Part shown: piece by piece, positions 43,008-51,215 of the stretch
Layout: each line of letters begins with the position of its first letter
Position numbering within the stretch: position 1 is the stretch's first letter
Source of the DNA: Paenibacillus plantiphilus
Lineage (GTDB): Bacteria > Bacillota > Bacilli > Paenibacillales > Paenibacillaceae
Direction of reading: 5' to 3'
DNA length: 64,000 nt
Assembly: GCF_927798095.1 (NCBI RefSeq)
Contig: NZ_CAKMMF010000024.1
Location: forward strand, 1 to 64,000
Position numbers and translations under genes: made by a program
The notes under the pieces: generated by a model
Told to the model about the DNA's origin: nothing
Seen by the model: only the letters and a program-made list of their open reading frames with translations
Databases searched by the model: none

Positions 43008-43696
43008 GCGGGCTCTTCATCGAATGCGATCAATTGGTAAAGGAGGACGGGGGAAAACGAAGCTTGAGCGGGGTGTCGGCAACGTTCCGACCGGGTATTA
43101 CCTATTTAATTGGAGACAATGGCGCAGGCAAAAGCACATTGCTGCGGCTGCTGACTACGATTATTCGGCCAACAAAGGGGAGGCTGCGATTTCGCGAGTA
43201 TGATCAGAATCGTTCAGCAGAGGAGGCTTGGCGGGATCTGCCGCTCAGAGAAGTCAGACAAACGATCGGCTACCTGCCCCAGCATTTTATCGGCTATCCA
43301 GAAATGACAACCTCCGCTTACCTTTATCATCAGGCTTTGCAAAAGGGCATTTCAGCCAGAACAGCAGGAAGAGAGCTGGACGCTTGGCTGACTGATGCCT
43401 CTCTTCTCGCGGAGCGGGGCACGAAGCTCGAACAGCTCTCTGCCGGACAGCGGCAGAGGGTTGGTCTATTGCAGGCAATGCTGGGCAATCCCCGTGTATG
43501 TCTGCTTGATGAGCCTTTCGAGAGCTTCGATATAATGGAGGCGATGCTGTTCCGTTACCGTATTCAGCAATTGGCGAGAAGGTCAACCGTCATTATAAGC
43601 ACGCATCGATTGGAATGGATGGACGAAGGGGAGCAGGATCGGGTTATTGAGCTGGCGGAGGGAAGGATAATAAACAGCTCTGTGCTGGGCAATTAG
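43004..43696 (+). CDS. ABC transporter ATP-binding protein
   Basis: A 230-residue ABC ATPase: Walker A GDNGAGKST, Q-loop YLPQHF, signature LSAGQRQR (Ala in place of the usual Gly), Walker B VCLLDEP followed by FESFDIMEA instead of a canonical D-loop, and H-loop STHRLEW. GGAG nine bases before ATG 43004 and the ATGA overlap with the upstream stop set the start. Last gene of the operon; its permease partner may be the six-helix protein or the 40672 permease. Confidence 0.88.
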   Translation: MSGLFIECDQLVKEDGGKRSLSGVSATFRPGITYLIGDNGAGKSTLLRLLTTIIRPTKGRLRFREYDQNRSAEEAWRDLPLREVRQTIGYLPQHFIGYPEMTTSAYLYHQALQKGISARTAGRELDAWLTDASLLAERGTKLEQLSAGQRQRVGLLQAMLGNPRVCLLDEPFESFDIMEAMLFRYRIQQLARRSTVIISTHRLEWMDEGEQDRVIELAEGRIINSSVLGN

Positions 43697-43816
43697 AAAT
43701 AAAAAATCTATCAAACCGTGCAGAGAACATGTTAGAATGAGTAAGGGAATACAATGAAGTCAAGCCCGAGTTTGTGAGCTGTTCGCTTCGCCAAACTTAA
43801 TGGGAGGTCATTCGCG

Positions 43817-44290
43817 ATGAATAATTGCACAGTGGTTACGAAACCAGCTATGAACCTCGTCGGTATCAGTTACTGCGGTCCATATTCTACGTTTCCAGAT
43901 GAAGCTATTCGTTTGCAAAGCGAGTTTCTCTCAAGAAAGCATGAGTTGAATGGAGAAGTGAAGTCCACAGCGCTGCATAGTCCTTACTTCGGCAACGAGG
44001 TGTTCGCGACTTACTGGGCATGCTACGAGGTTGCCCATATGGAGCAGGTTCCGCAAGGAATGGTTCAGTTCATAATTCCGGAGCATCATTATGCAATGGT
44101 GACGAGTACGAATAAACGGATCGGCGAAGGATATGAGCAGCTGTTCGCCTGGATGAATGAGCATAAGCTCATTAAGCAGGACAATGCCGTTTCCTTGGAG
44201 ATTTTCTATATTGATGAGCATTTGGAGGAAGAACCGGTGGACCTGCTTATACCGATTCAGGGCTCCGATCGCCAAGCGCTTGATATGTAA
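43817..44290 (+). CDS. GyrI-like/AraC effector-binding domain protein
   Basis: A 157-residue stand-alone effector-binding domain (GyrI-like, SOUL-fold group): VVTKPAMNLVGISYCGPYST, TYWACYEVAHMEQVP, HYAMVTSTNKRIGEGYEQLF and the ending EEEPVDLLIPIQ. Such domains bind hydrophobic compounds; those without DNA-binding parts act as drug sequesterers or gyrase inhibitors. No partner is evident. GGGAGG precedes ATG 43817. Confidence 0.82.
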   Translation: MNNCTVVTKPAMNLVGISYCGPYSTFPDEAIRLQSEFLSRKHELNGEVKSTALHSPYFGNEVFATYWACYEVAHMEQVPQGMVQFIIPEHHYAMVTSTNKRIGEGYEQLFAWMNEHKLIKQDNAVSLEIFYIDEHLEEEPVDLLIPIQGSDRQALDM

Positions 44291-44318
44291 GGTGTAGGGA
44301 CAGGGGATTGGGAGAAGC

Positions 44319-45275
44319 ATGACCGCAGCAAAATTCTACACGCATCCATTGGGCATTATGGCTGCTTCAGTCGGCGCAACGCTGCTGTGGGGCAGTGCTT
44401 ATCCTTTTATTAAATTAAGCTATGAGGCGCTGGATATTCGTGCTTCCGAAACATACGAGCAGCTGCTGTTCGCAGGCTACCGCTTCACGTTGGCGGGGCT
44501 GCTCATTCTGTTGTTTATGATAGTCAGACGGGAGCGGCTGGCATATCAGCGAGGCAGCGGTTCGCTGGTAGGCGGGATAGCGATGCTTCAAACCGTGCTT
44601 CAATATGCTTTTTTCTATGCAGGGATGTCGATGAGCGCAGGGATGGTGGGAGCGGTAATTGCGGGAGCGATTTCGTTCTTTCAAATTTTGCTGGCTCATT
44701 TTTTTTATCGGGATGATCGAATAACGGGCTCCACTGGGGTGGGGCTGCTCGTTGGATTTACAGGGCTCATCGTGCTGGCGCTATCGAAAGAAACTAGTGG
44801 AAGCAGTCTACTCTTCTCAACAGGGGAGCTGCTGCTGCTGGCTGCCGCTTTATCGAATGCAGGCGCGAATCTGCTGTCCAGACGGGCGGCGGCTGTTTAT
44901 TCGGTATCCTATATCAATGGTTATCAAATGGTGATCGGCGGCATCATTCTATGTGCGGTCTCGGCATGGAAGACAGGCTTGGCGCCCTTCATATTCGATT
45001 GGCAATCGCTGCTAATCCTGCTTCATCTGTCCGCTGTATCGGCTCTTGGTTTCATTCTGTGGAATAATGTGATGAAATACAATCGGGTGGGCAGTGTGTC
45101 GATGTATCTGTTTCTCATTCCGGTATTTGGCGTGCTGCAATCTGCGCTGCTGCTCTCGGAGCAGCTTCACGCGGCCGTATTGCTTGCGCTAGTGCTGGTG
45201 AGTATTGGGATTGTCATTGTGAACAGAAGGAAGGTCCGAAGTGATACAAGCATTCATGCCAATCAAAAAAGCTGA
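44319..45275 (+). CDS. EamA-family (DMT) transporter
   Basis: A 318-residue, ten-helix drug/metabolite transporter with two EamA repeats: LLWGSAYPFIKLSYEAL opens the first, and SALGFILWNNVMKYN with FLIPVFGVLQSALLLSE closes the second. Substrates are usually amino acids or metabolites exported from the cell. The next gene starts inside its last 35 bp. Confidence 0.88.
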   Translation: MTAAKFYTHPLGIMAASVGATLLWGSAYPFIKLSYEALDIRASETYEQLLFAGYRFTLAGLLILLFMIVRRERLAYQRGSGSLVGGIAMLQTVLQYAFFYAGMSMSAGMVGAVIAGAISFFQILLAHFFYRDDRITGSTGVGLLVGFTGLIVLALSKETSGSSLLFSTGELLLLAAALSNAGANLLSRRAAAVYSVSYINGYQMVIGGIILCAVSAWKTGLAPFIFDWQSLLILLHLSAVSALGFILWNNVMKYNRVGSVSMYLFLIPVFGVLQSALLLSEQLHAAVLLALVLVSIGIVIVNRRKVRSDTSIHANQKS

Positions 45276-45723
45276 CGCAGCGAAATGTGCTGTCCGCGGC
45301 ATTATTGCGGGATTAGCCTCTGGTATCGGTTTGGGTATGCTGCTGAAAGTACTGCAAGCCTTAACGAATGAGCGTGTGTATACGCTGCTGTTGAATATTG
45401 ATTTTGTTCCATTCATGCCTACGCGATTGCCGGAGATTATGGAGTTTGCGCTTCATCTCGCCGTGTCTCTTCCGCTGGGCATTGTTTATTTGCTGGCGGC
45501 AGAGCGCTCCGGAAGGCCGGTGATGACAGGTATAGCGTTTGGTCTGGTCATTGCTGTTCTGACATGGATTCCGCTGACGCTGCTGTCGGATCGGGTTCCG
45601 TCGATTGATGATGGACGGGCATTGCTGTTGTGGCTTGCCGCGCATATTTGCTATGGTTTGCTGCTATCGATATTTGCCAGGAGGGAACGGCTTGATGAGA
45701 GCGGATATAAAGCAGGAGGGTAA
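45241..45723 (+). CDS. Four-helix membrane protein, unknown function
   Basis: A 160-residue protein with four helices (GIIAGLASGIGLGMLL, FALHLAVSLPLGIVYLLA, MTGIAFGLVIAVLTWIPLTLL, LLLWLAAHICYGLLLSIFA). It resembles uncharacterised YagU-like or transporter-associated Bacillales proteins, but no family is certain. It starts at GTG 45241, overlapping the EamA gene by 35 bp, and ends 4 bp before the HAD start; probably one operon. Confidence 0.7.
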   Translation: MIQAFMPIKKADAAKCAVRGIIAGLASGIGLGMLLKVLQALTNERVYTLLLNIDFVPFMPTRLPEIMEFALHLAVSLPLGIVYLLAAERSGRPVMTGIAFGLVIAVLTWIPLTLLSDRVPSIDDGRALLLWLAAHICYGLLLSIFARRERLDESGYKAGG

Positions 45724-45727
45724 TCCA

Positions 45728-46450
45728 ATGGAGGGCGCTGAGCTTTCCGGAATTAAGCTTCTGCTGTTTGATATTGATGATACTTTATATGATTTCGGAG
45801 CCAACTGGGAGGAAGCGGTATCGATCACCTTCGCAGGCCATGAGCTCACTTGCGCGCTGGAGCATGGCAGGGCATGCCGTACCTTTAATCATTACAGCGA
45901 GCTGCGCTGGGAAGGCTTGGCGCGAGGGGAGCTGACGTTCCAGCAATACCGCCATATGAGATTGCAGGATACGCTGGAGGTCTTCGGTCTAGAGCTCTCG
46001 ACGGAGCAATCGGAATCCTTCACAACGCTGTTTATTAGCAACAGCCTGTCGCTGCTGCGATGCGATCCTGCAGTGAAGGGGTTGCTGGAGAAGCTGTCCC
46101 GGCATTATGCACTAGGGGTTATATCCAACGGCGCGCATGACACAGCCAGGGAAAAGCTTGCGGCGCTTGGCTTGAAGGAGCTTTTCTCAGAGCGAGGCAT
46201 TGTGGTCTCGGGCGATGTTGGCATCTCCAAGCCTAACCGTGCGATATTCGAGCTGACACTGGATCGTCTTGGCTATAAGGCTGCCGAGACATTGTTCGTC
46301 GGCGATTCCTGGCCAGCAGATATTGTCGGTGCAATGGAAGCGGGTCTATCGGCGGTGTGGCTCAATCCCAAGGGCAAGGAGCCGCTGACGGAGCATAGAC
46401 CTTTCGCTGTAATTGCCGATTTATCCGAATTGGAAGCGATGCTGCTCTAA
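45728..46450 (+). CDS. HAD-IA phosphatase, YjjG/YfnB-like
   Basis: A 240-residue HAD subclass IA enzyme. Motif I is LFDIDDTLYDF, motif II is VISNGAHD, motif III Lys in DVGISKPN, and motif IV is VGDSWPADIVGA. The layout matches YjjG-type pyrimidine nucleotidases that remove non-canonical nucleotides. AGGAGGG before ATG 45728 decides the start; the frame is open from 45605. Confidence 0.88.
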   Translation: MEGAELSGIKLLLFDIDDTLYDFGANWEEAVSITFAGHELTCALEHGRACRTFNHYSELRWEGLARGELTFQQYRHMRLQDTLEVFGLELSTEQSESFTTLFISNSLSLLRCDPAVKGLLEKLSRHYALGVISNGAHDTAREKLAALGLKELFSERGIVVSGDVGISKPNRAIFELTLDRLGYKAAETLFVGDSWPADIVGAMEAGLSAVWLNPKGKEPLTEHRPFAVIADLSELEAMLL

Positions 46451-46485
46451 CTAGATAAGTTTGAACGATTGAAAGGAACAAAGAG

Positions 46486-46536
46486 GTCGCTGCGCTGGGG
46501 AATGTTCTTACGATCGCTGTTGTTCCCGGAATTCTA
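46486..46536 (+). repeat. Dispersed intergenic hairpin element, partial copy C
   Basis: TCGCTGCGC, then CGATCGCTGTTGTTCCCGGA (20 bp identical to copy A at 22506-22525). The right stem arm is missing: the TAGGAGG ribosome binding site of the PhzF gene follows directly. Confidence 0.82.
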
Positions 46537-46552
46537 GGAGGTTGATGATAAG

Positions 46553-47365
46553 ATGACAGTTCCAATCGCGATCATAGATGCGTTCACTTCGGAGCCGTTC
46601 CGGGGAAATCCGGCAGCCGTTTGTCTTCTGGAGCAAGAGGCTCAAGATGAGTGGATGCAGAACGTAGCTGCTGAGATGAATTTATCAGATACGGCATTTC
46701 TGCTGCGGCAAGCGGATGGCAGCTATTCCCTTCGATGGTTTACACCGCAGACGGAGGTTGACTTATGCGGACATGCTACGCTTGCGAGCGCCCATTACTT
46801 GTGGGAGAGCGGCCATTTGGGAGATCTCCAGCATCAGGTGAGCTTCCATACGCGGAGCGGCTTGCTGACTGCGGAGAAGCTGGATAACGGCGGCGTGCAG
46901 TTGAATTTCCCTGCCGAGCCCGTTGAGCCGATCGTTGCTCCCGAGGAGCTTATCCAGGCGCTAGGACTGATTCCGAGATATGTCGGGCGCAATCGGATGG
47001 ATTATGTTGTTGAGGTGGACAGTGAAGAGACAGTGAGGACATTGAAGCCGGATTATTCACTGCTGGGACAGGTTGAGGCGCGAGGCGTAATCATTACTAG
47101 CAGAGCAGATGGCAGTCATGCCGATTCGCGCTTCGACTTTGTTTCCAGAGCGTTCTTCCCTGCCGTTGGTATTAAGGAGGACCCCGTTACGGGGTCAGCG
47201 CACTGCGCGCTTGCGCCGTATTGGCAGCGAAGGCTTCGCAAGAACACGCTCCAAGCCTACCAAGCATCTCCGCGCGGAGGCAGCCTGCAGCTGCAGGTGG
47301 AGGGCAATCGTGTTTTGATGACAGGATATGCGGTTACGGTATTAAAAGGGTTTCTTGAGGTGTAG
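46553..47365 (+). CDS. PhzF-family isomerase
   Basis: A 270-residue protein of the diaminopimelate-epimerase-like fold. IIDAFTSEPFRGNPAAVCLL opens it, WFTPQTEVDLCGHATLASAH is intact, and KEDPVTGSAHCALAPYW closes it. The catalytic Glu of PhzF (in NLSET) is Asp here (NLSDTAF), a conservative change found in some relatives. Substrate is unknown. AGGAGG of its own binding site abuts element copy C. Confidence 0.9.
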   Translation: MTVPIAIIDAFTSEPFRGNPAAVCLLEQEAQDEWMQNVAAEMNLSDTAFLLRQADGSYSLRWFTPQTEVDLCGHATLASAHYLWESGHLGDLQHQVSFHTRSGLLTAEKLDNGGVQLNFPAEPVEPIVAPEELIQALGLIPRYVGRNRMDYVVEVDSEETVRTLKPDYSLLGQVEARGVIITSRADGSHADSRFDFVSRAFFPAVGIKEDPVTGSAHCALAPYWQRRLRKNTLQAYQASPRGGSLQLQVEGNRVLMTGYAVTVLKGFLEV

Positions 47366-47427
47366 CTGTACATGCGACAGCAGTATATCGAAAGTGGATG
47401 GTATGAGGATAGGAGGCGAGCCTTGTT

Positions 47428-48150
47428 ATGAAGCGAACACTGGTCATCAGCGACATTCATGGCTGCATGGAGCAGTTTCAATCGCTGTTGAAGCTTGCGG
47501 AATATGATCCGTCAAGCGATAAGCTCATCTTAATCGGCGACTATGTGGATCGCGGTCCACGAAGCAGGGAGGTTGTCGAGCAGGTGCGCACACTTGTACA
47601 GCAGCATGGCGCAATCGCATTGCGCGGCAATCACGATCAGCGACTCGTAGATTTCATTCGCTCGGGTGATCCGGGTGTAATCGATAAGTTTATGACGCAT
47701 GGCGGGCAATCAACGATCATCAGCTACCTGGGTCTTCAATGCTCGGAAACGGAAGTGGATGAGCGGATGGTTGCAGAGGCGCGAGCTTCCATTGCCGAGC
47801 ACTTCTCATCACATATCGATTTCTTGGCTGGGCTGCCGCTCTATGCTGAGGATGAACGCCATATCTTTGTTCATGCAGGCTTGAATCCTGCCTTTCGGAA
47901 CTGGAAGGAGCAGCCGGAGCATAACTTCATGTATATTAAGGATCAATTCTATGGACATCCGACTGTAGTGGAGAAGACGGTCATATTCGGCCATACGAAG
48001 ACCAAGGACATTCATGACAGCGCGGACATTTGGTTCGGCAATGGAAAAATCGGCATCGACGGCGGCTGCGCTTTCGGCATGCAGCTGAATGCTTTGGAAA
48101 TTGCAGCGGATGGACAATATCGAGCATGGAAATGCCCCATGGAGAAGTAG
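47428..48150 (+). CDS. PPP-family metallophosphoesterase
   Basis: A 240-residue calcineurin-like phosphatase with the PPP signatures SDIHG, GDYVDRGP and GNHD, plus VHAGLNP and FGHTKT. It resembles bacterial Ser/Thr phosphatases and Ap4A hydrolases (PrpE/ApaH-like). GGAGG precedes ATG 47428. The terminator overlaps its last codons. Confidence 0.9.
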   Translation: MKRTLVISDIHGCMEQFQSLLKLAEYDPSSDKLILIGDYVDRGPRSREVVEQVRTLVQQHGAIALRGNHDQRLVDFIRSGDPGVIDKFMTHGGQSTIISYLGLQCSETEVDERMVAEARASIAEHFSSHIDFLAGLPLYAEDERHIFVHAGLNPAFRNWKEQPEHNFMYIKDQFYGHPTVVEKTVIFGHTKTKDIHDSADIWFGNGKIGIDGGCAFGMQLNALEIAADGQYRAWKCPMEK

Positions 48151-48170
48151 TTGCCATAGGGCATTTTTTT
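48130..48170 (+). terminator. Intrinsic terminator overlapping the phosphatase stop codon
   Basis: AAATGCCC plus ATGG pairs with CCAT plus GGGCATTT across the TAG stop at 48148-48150. A run of seven T follows. Confidence 0.88.
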
Positions 48171-48193
48171 ATGCTATTATACCTAGTATATCT

Positions 48194-48214
48194 ATACATA
48201 GATTTACGATGTAT
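48194..48214 (+). promoter_or_regulatory. Candidate PadR operator
   Basis: Inverted repeat ATACAT (48194-48199) and ATGTAT (48209-48214) with a 9-bp spacer, 25 bp before the PadR gene. PadR proteins often bind such ACAT/ATGT dyads near their own promoter; assignment is inferred. Confidence 0.5.
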
Positions 48215-48238
48215 TAGTGAGCTAAAGGAGAGTGAAGT

Positions 48239-48571
48239 ATGAAGGTGAACAAGGAGCTGTTGAAGGGCAGTACGGTCATTATGATTCTAACCTTGCTGGA
48301 TCGGAAGGAAATGTACGGCTATGAGATGATTAAGGAAATTGAGCGGCAGTCGGAAGGTGTGTTTAGTCTTAAGGAAGGTACGCTGTACCCGATCCTGCAT
48401 ATGCTTGAAGCTGAGAGCTGGGTTGAGGCGTCATGGAGCGAGCATGAGGGACGGAAACGCAAATATTATGTCATCACCGACAAGGGAAGAGGCCATTTGA
48501 AGGATAAGAAACAGGAGTGGACGCTGTTCAGAGGCGCATTGGAACGGGTTATTGGGGAGGGGCATGCATGA
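48239..48571 (+). CDS. PadR-family transcriptional regulator
   Basis: A 110-residue PadR repressor with winged helix: GSTVIMILTLLDRKEMYGYE, GTLYPILHMLEAESWVEA, and the wing EGRKRKYYVITDKGR. Small PadR proteins respond to membrane or antibiotic stress and commonly lead operons with permease-prefix-domain proteins, as here. AAAGGAGAG precedes ATG 48239; it overlaps the next gene by 4 bp. Confidence 0.92.
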   Translation: MKVNKELLKGSTVIMILTLLDRKEMYGYEMIKEIERQSEGVFSLKEGTLYPILHMLEAESWVEASWSEHEGRKRKYYVITDKGRGHLKDKKQEWTLFRGALERVIGEGHA

Positions 48572-49881
48572 AAGAGCTGCAATCGCATCCATTGGTTCAA
48601 CAATTTCTGACAGATGTATGCCGCTATGTGAAAGCTGTGGATCAGCATCGATCTATTAAAGCCGAGCTAGTCGATCATATCAATGACCGGATAACGGAGT
48701 ATAAGGGCAAAGGGATGGAAGAGGACGAAGCGGTTGCGCTGGCGGTAGCTGATATGGGAGCAGCTGATGCTGTCGGCAGCGAACTGCACCGCATTCATCG
48801 TCCGATTATGGATTGGAGTCTGGTAGGCTTGCTGCTGTTATTTCTTGCAATGGGTGTCGTAGCGATGCTGTCCGTGCAGGCAGGAGCGGCTATCAATAAC
48901 GGCGTCAGCTTAGTCGAGAGAACAATTTTATTCAGTGCCATGGGGCTTGGAATTATTGTGGTGTTATGGTTCTTCGATTATCGTAAAATCAAGCTTTACA
49001 GTCATTGGATATTCGGTTCAGCGCTTATGCTCATGTTATTTTCAGCCATGTCAGGGAATCAGATAAATGGTACAAAGCGATATCTGTTCATCGGATCGAT
49101 TGGCTTTGATACGACCATGATCGGGCTGCTGCTGCTGTTAATTGCTCTTCCGGGAATGTCAGCGGCCAAGGAGTGGAGCGCAAGGCAGACGGTGATTCAA
49201 TTGGCCTATCGTCTCGTTATCCCGCTTGTTCTGTTCATGATTTGTGTAAGCACGGTTGCCGCCGTCCTCTACATTATCGGGTTCTTCATTCATCTGTGGA
49301 TGACGCGGCGCTCAGTCCGGCAATTTGGCCTGCTTGCAGGGGGGACTGCAGCCATAGTATTATTTCTGATCTTATTTGGCCCTTCCTATCCATTCAACAA
49401 CTATCAGTTCGTTCGGCTTACGGCGTTTCTGTTGGATGATCCGGAGGGCTCAGGATATATGACAGCGCAATCCATGGAGGCGATTAATGCCGCCGGCTGG
49501 TGGGGGCATGGTATAGGCGCTACGCTGGATCGGCTCCCGTATGTGCATAGTGATCATGTGATTCCGTATGTTGTCTATTGCTTCGGCTGGGCGGGAGGAA
49601 TAGCTATTGCAGTGATCGCGGTATTTTTCATCGTGAAGGTCGGGCAGCTTGTACACAGGCAGCGCAATCATTACGGCAAGCTTATTATGCTCCTGCTCTT
49701 CATGCTGTTGTCGATCCAGTTCATCTTTCCGATGCTGGCGGCATACGGTCTAGCACCGATAACTAGCATTGCGATTCCGTTCATCAGCTACGGAAACATT
49801 CAACTGCTACTGAACTGTGTGGCGGTCGGATTGATTCTGACTATCAACAAACGGAGAAACATGATAACGTCCATGGATTGA
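48568..49881 (+). CDS. SEDS (FtsW/RodA)-family protein with permease prefix domain
   Basis: A 437-residue membrane protein. Residues 1-90 form the helical prefix domain common in PadR-linked permeases (HRSIKAELVDHINDRI). The remainder has about ten helices and late SEDS signatures: RLTAFLLDDPEGSGYMTAQS, GWWGHGIGATLDRLP, HSDHVIPYVVYCFGW and SIAIPFISYGNIQLL. SEDS proteins polymerise glycan strands from lipid II. The extracellular loop reads HSDHVI where FtsW/RodA have HTDFIF, so activity is uncertain. ATG 48568 overlaps the PadR stop. Confidence 0.83.
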   Translation: MKELQSHPLVQQFLTDVCRYVKAVDQHRSIKAELVDHINDRITEYKGKGMEEDEAVALAVADMGAADAVGSELHRIHRPIMDWSLVGLLLLFLAMGVVAMLSVQAGAAINNGVSLVERTILFSAMGLGIIVVLWFFDYRKIKLYSHWIFGSALMLMLFSAMSGNQINGTKRYLFIGSIGFDTTMIGLLLLLIALPGMSAAKEWSARQTVIQLAYRLVIPLVLFMICVSTVAAVLYIIGFFIHLWMTRRSVRQFGLLAGGTAAIVLFLILFGPSYPFNNYQFVRLTAFLLDDPEGSGYMTAQSMEAINAAGWWGHGIGATLDRLPYVHSDHVIPYVVYCFGWAGGIAIAVIAVFFIVKVGQLVHRQRNHYGKLIMLLLFMLLSIQFIFPMLAAYGLAPITSIAIPFISYGNIQLLLNCVAVGLILTINKRRNMITSMD

Positions 49882-49910
49882 ACTGGAGATTTATGGTCCT
49901 CTCTCGCTAA

Positions 49911-49939
49911 TTGAAGGGGCATCCCGCCCGTGCTATAAT
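49911..49939 (+). promoter_or_regulatory. Sigma-A promoter of queDEC
   Basis: TTGAAG (49911-49916) and TATAAT (49934-49939) are spaced 17 bp, with the GTG start 30 bp further on. The leader is too short for a preQ1 riboswitch. Confidence 0.82.
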
Positions 49940-49969
49940 AGGCATATTGTAAAGGGCGAGGTGTGAAAC

Positions 49970-50449
49970 GTGACATACGAGATTCCGAGACAAGTTCAGC
50001 AGCTCGGTGAAAATATTCAAGAACATCAGCTCCGTTACCATAACCGGCGGGTGCTCGTGTCCAAAGAGTTTACTTTCGACAGTGCGCATCATCTGCACTT
50101 ATATGAGGGCAAATGCAAGAGTCTGCACGGCCATACTTATAAATTGCAGCTCATTCTATCAGGGAAGATGGATAAGAGGGGAATAGCAATTGATTTTACA
50201 GATATGAAGAGGATAGCCAAGGAGCGGGTTCTAGACAAGCTGGACCATCGTTACTTGAATGAGGTACTGCCGCCGATGAATACGACAGCCGAGAATATGG
50301 TTGTCTGGATGTACGAGCAAATTCAGCTTGCGCTGCAGGAGGAAGGATATGCTCCGAATATTCGTGTGGAGGAAGCTCGTCTCTGGGAAACGCCGACTAG
50401 CTACGCTGCAGTTACAAGGGCGCTGATGGAGGCGAATGAGGATGAGTGA
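49970..50449 (+). CDS. queD: 6-carboxytetrahydropterin synthase QueD
   Basis: A 159-residue T-fold enzyme making 6-carboxytetrahydropterin from dihydroneopterin triphosphate, the second committed step to preQ0. Zinc and catalytic residues lie in FDSAHHLHLYEGKCKSLHGH (His pair, Cys, HGH), followed by GIAIDFTDMK and LDHRYLNE. It starts at GTG 49970 with GCGAGGTG upstream and overlaps queE. Confidence 0.94.
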   Translation: MTYEIPRQVQQLGENIQEHQLRYHNRRVLVSKEFTFDSAHHLHLYEGKCKSLHGHTYKLQLILSGKMDKRGIAIDFTDMKRIAKERVLDKLDHRYLNEVLPPMNTTAENMVVWMYEQIQLALQEEGYAPNIRVEEARLWETPTSYAAVTRALMEANEDE

Positions 50450-51200
50450 GGGGCATGCGGACAATTTGGAGCTAGAGCAGGCCAGTGAGAATGAACGTGG
50501 TGCGGTCATTCGCAATCCCATGGCAATTCCTCTCCCAATGGTTGAAATATTCGAAACGGTCGAAGGCGAAGGCACGCGTGCCGGTTTTCCGACCGTTTTT
50601 GTTCGTTTGTTCGGCTGCAATCTGCGCTGTGTCTGGTGTGATACGAAATACAGCTACCCCCCGGCAAAAGCGGAGTTTACTATGTCTATTGGCGAAATTG
50701 TGCGTCAGGTCGAGGAGAACTATCAAGCTGCGCATATTTGCATGACTGGCGGGGAGCCGCTGCTCTATGGAGATCGTTCGGCAGCGCTGCTAGAGGCATT
50801 ATGCGGAATAGAGCGCATTGTTGATGTTCATGTGGAGACGAATGGAGCGATCGACCTTGCTCCGTTTCTGGCTGCTGTGGGCTCACAGAAGGCACGATAT
50901 ATTATGGATTACAAGCTGCCGGATTCGGGCGAAAATGACGGGATGGCGCACAGCAATTTCGAGCTGCTCAGGCCGCAGGATGAAGTGAAGTTCGTTATTG
51001 CCAGTGATCGGGATTTCGATGCGGCTGTAGCGGTGCTGCAGCAGTATCCAACAGCGGCGCTGCCGATGTTCAGTCCGGTATGGGAGAGCATGCCTCCGGC
51101 CAGACTTGTGGAGAAGATGCTTGCCCACGGTCTGTCAGGGGTGAAGCTGAATATGCAGCTTCACAAAATTATTTGGGACCCGGCGCTCCGGGGCGTATAG
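50442..51200 (+). CDS. queE: 7-carboxy-7-deazaguanine synthase QueE
   Basis: A 252-residue radical SAM enzyme converting carboxytetrahydropterin to 7-carboxy-7-deazaguanine. The cluster motif is CNLRCVWC (CxxxCxxC), preceded by FETVEGEGTRAGFPTVFVRL; CMTGGEPLLY binds AdoMet. ATG 50442 lies nine bases from GGAGG; ATG 50436 is too close. It overlaps queD by 8 bp. Confidence 0.94.
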   Translation: MSEGHADNLELEQASENERGAVIRNPMAIPLPMVEIFETVEGEGTRAGFPTVFVRLFGCNLRCVWCDTKYSYPPAKAEFTMSIGEIVRQVEENYQAAHICMTGGEPLLYGDRSAALLEALCGIERIVDVHVETNGAIDLAPFLAAVGSQKARYIMDYKLPDSGENDGMAHSNFELLRPQDEVKFVIASDRDFDAAVAVLQQYPTAALPMFSPVWESMPPARLVEKMLAHGLSGVKLNMQLHKIIWDPALRGV

Positions 51201-51215
51201 ATAGGAGTAGAGAGA

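Noticed and set aside
49882-49969. Possible preQ1 riboswitch before queD
   Set aside because: The leader after the -10 is only about 30 nt and lacks the aptamer motifs.
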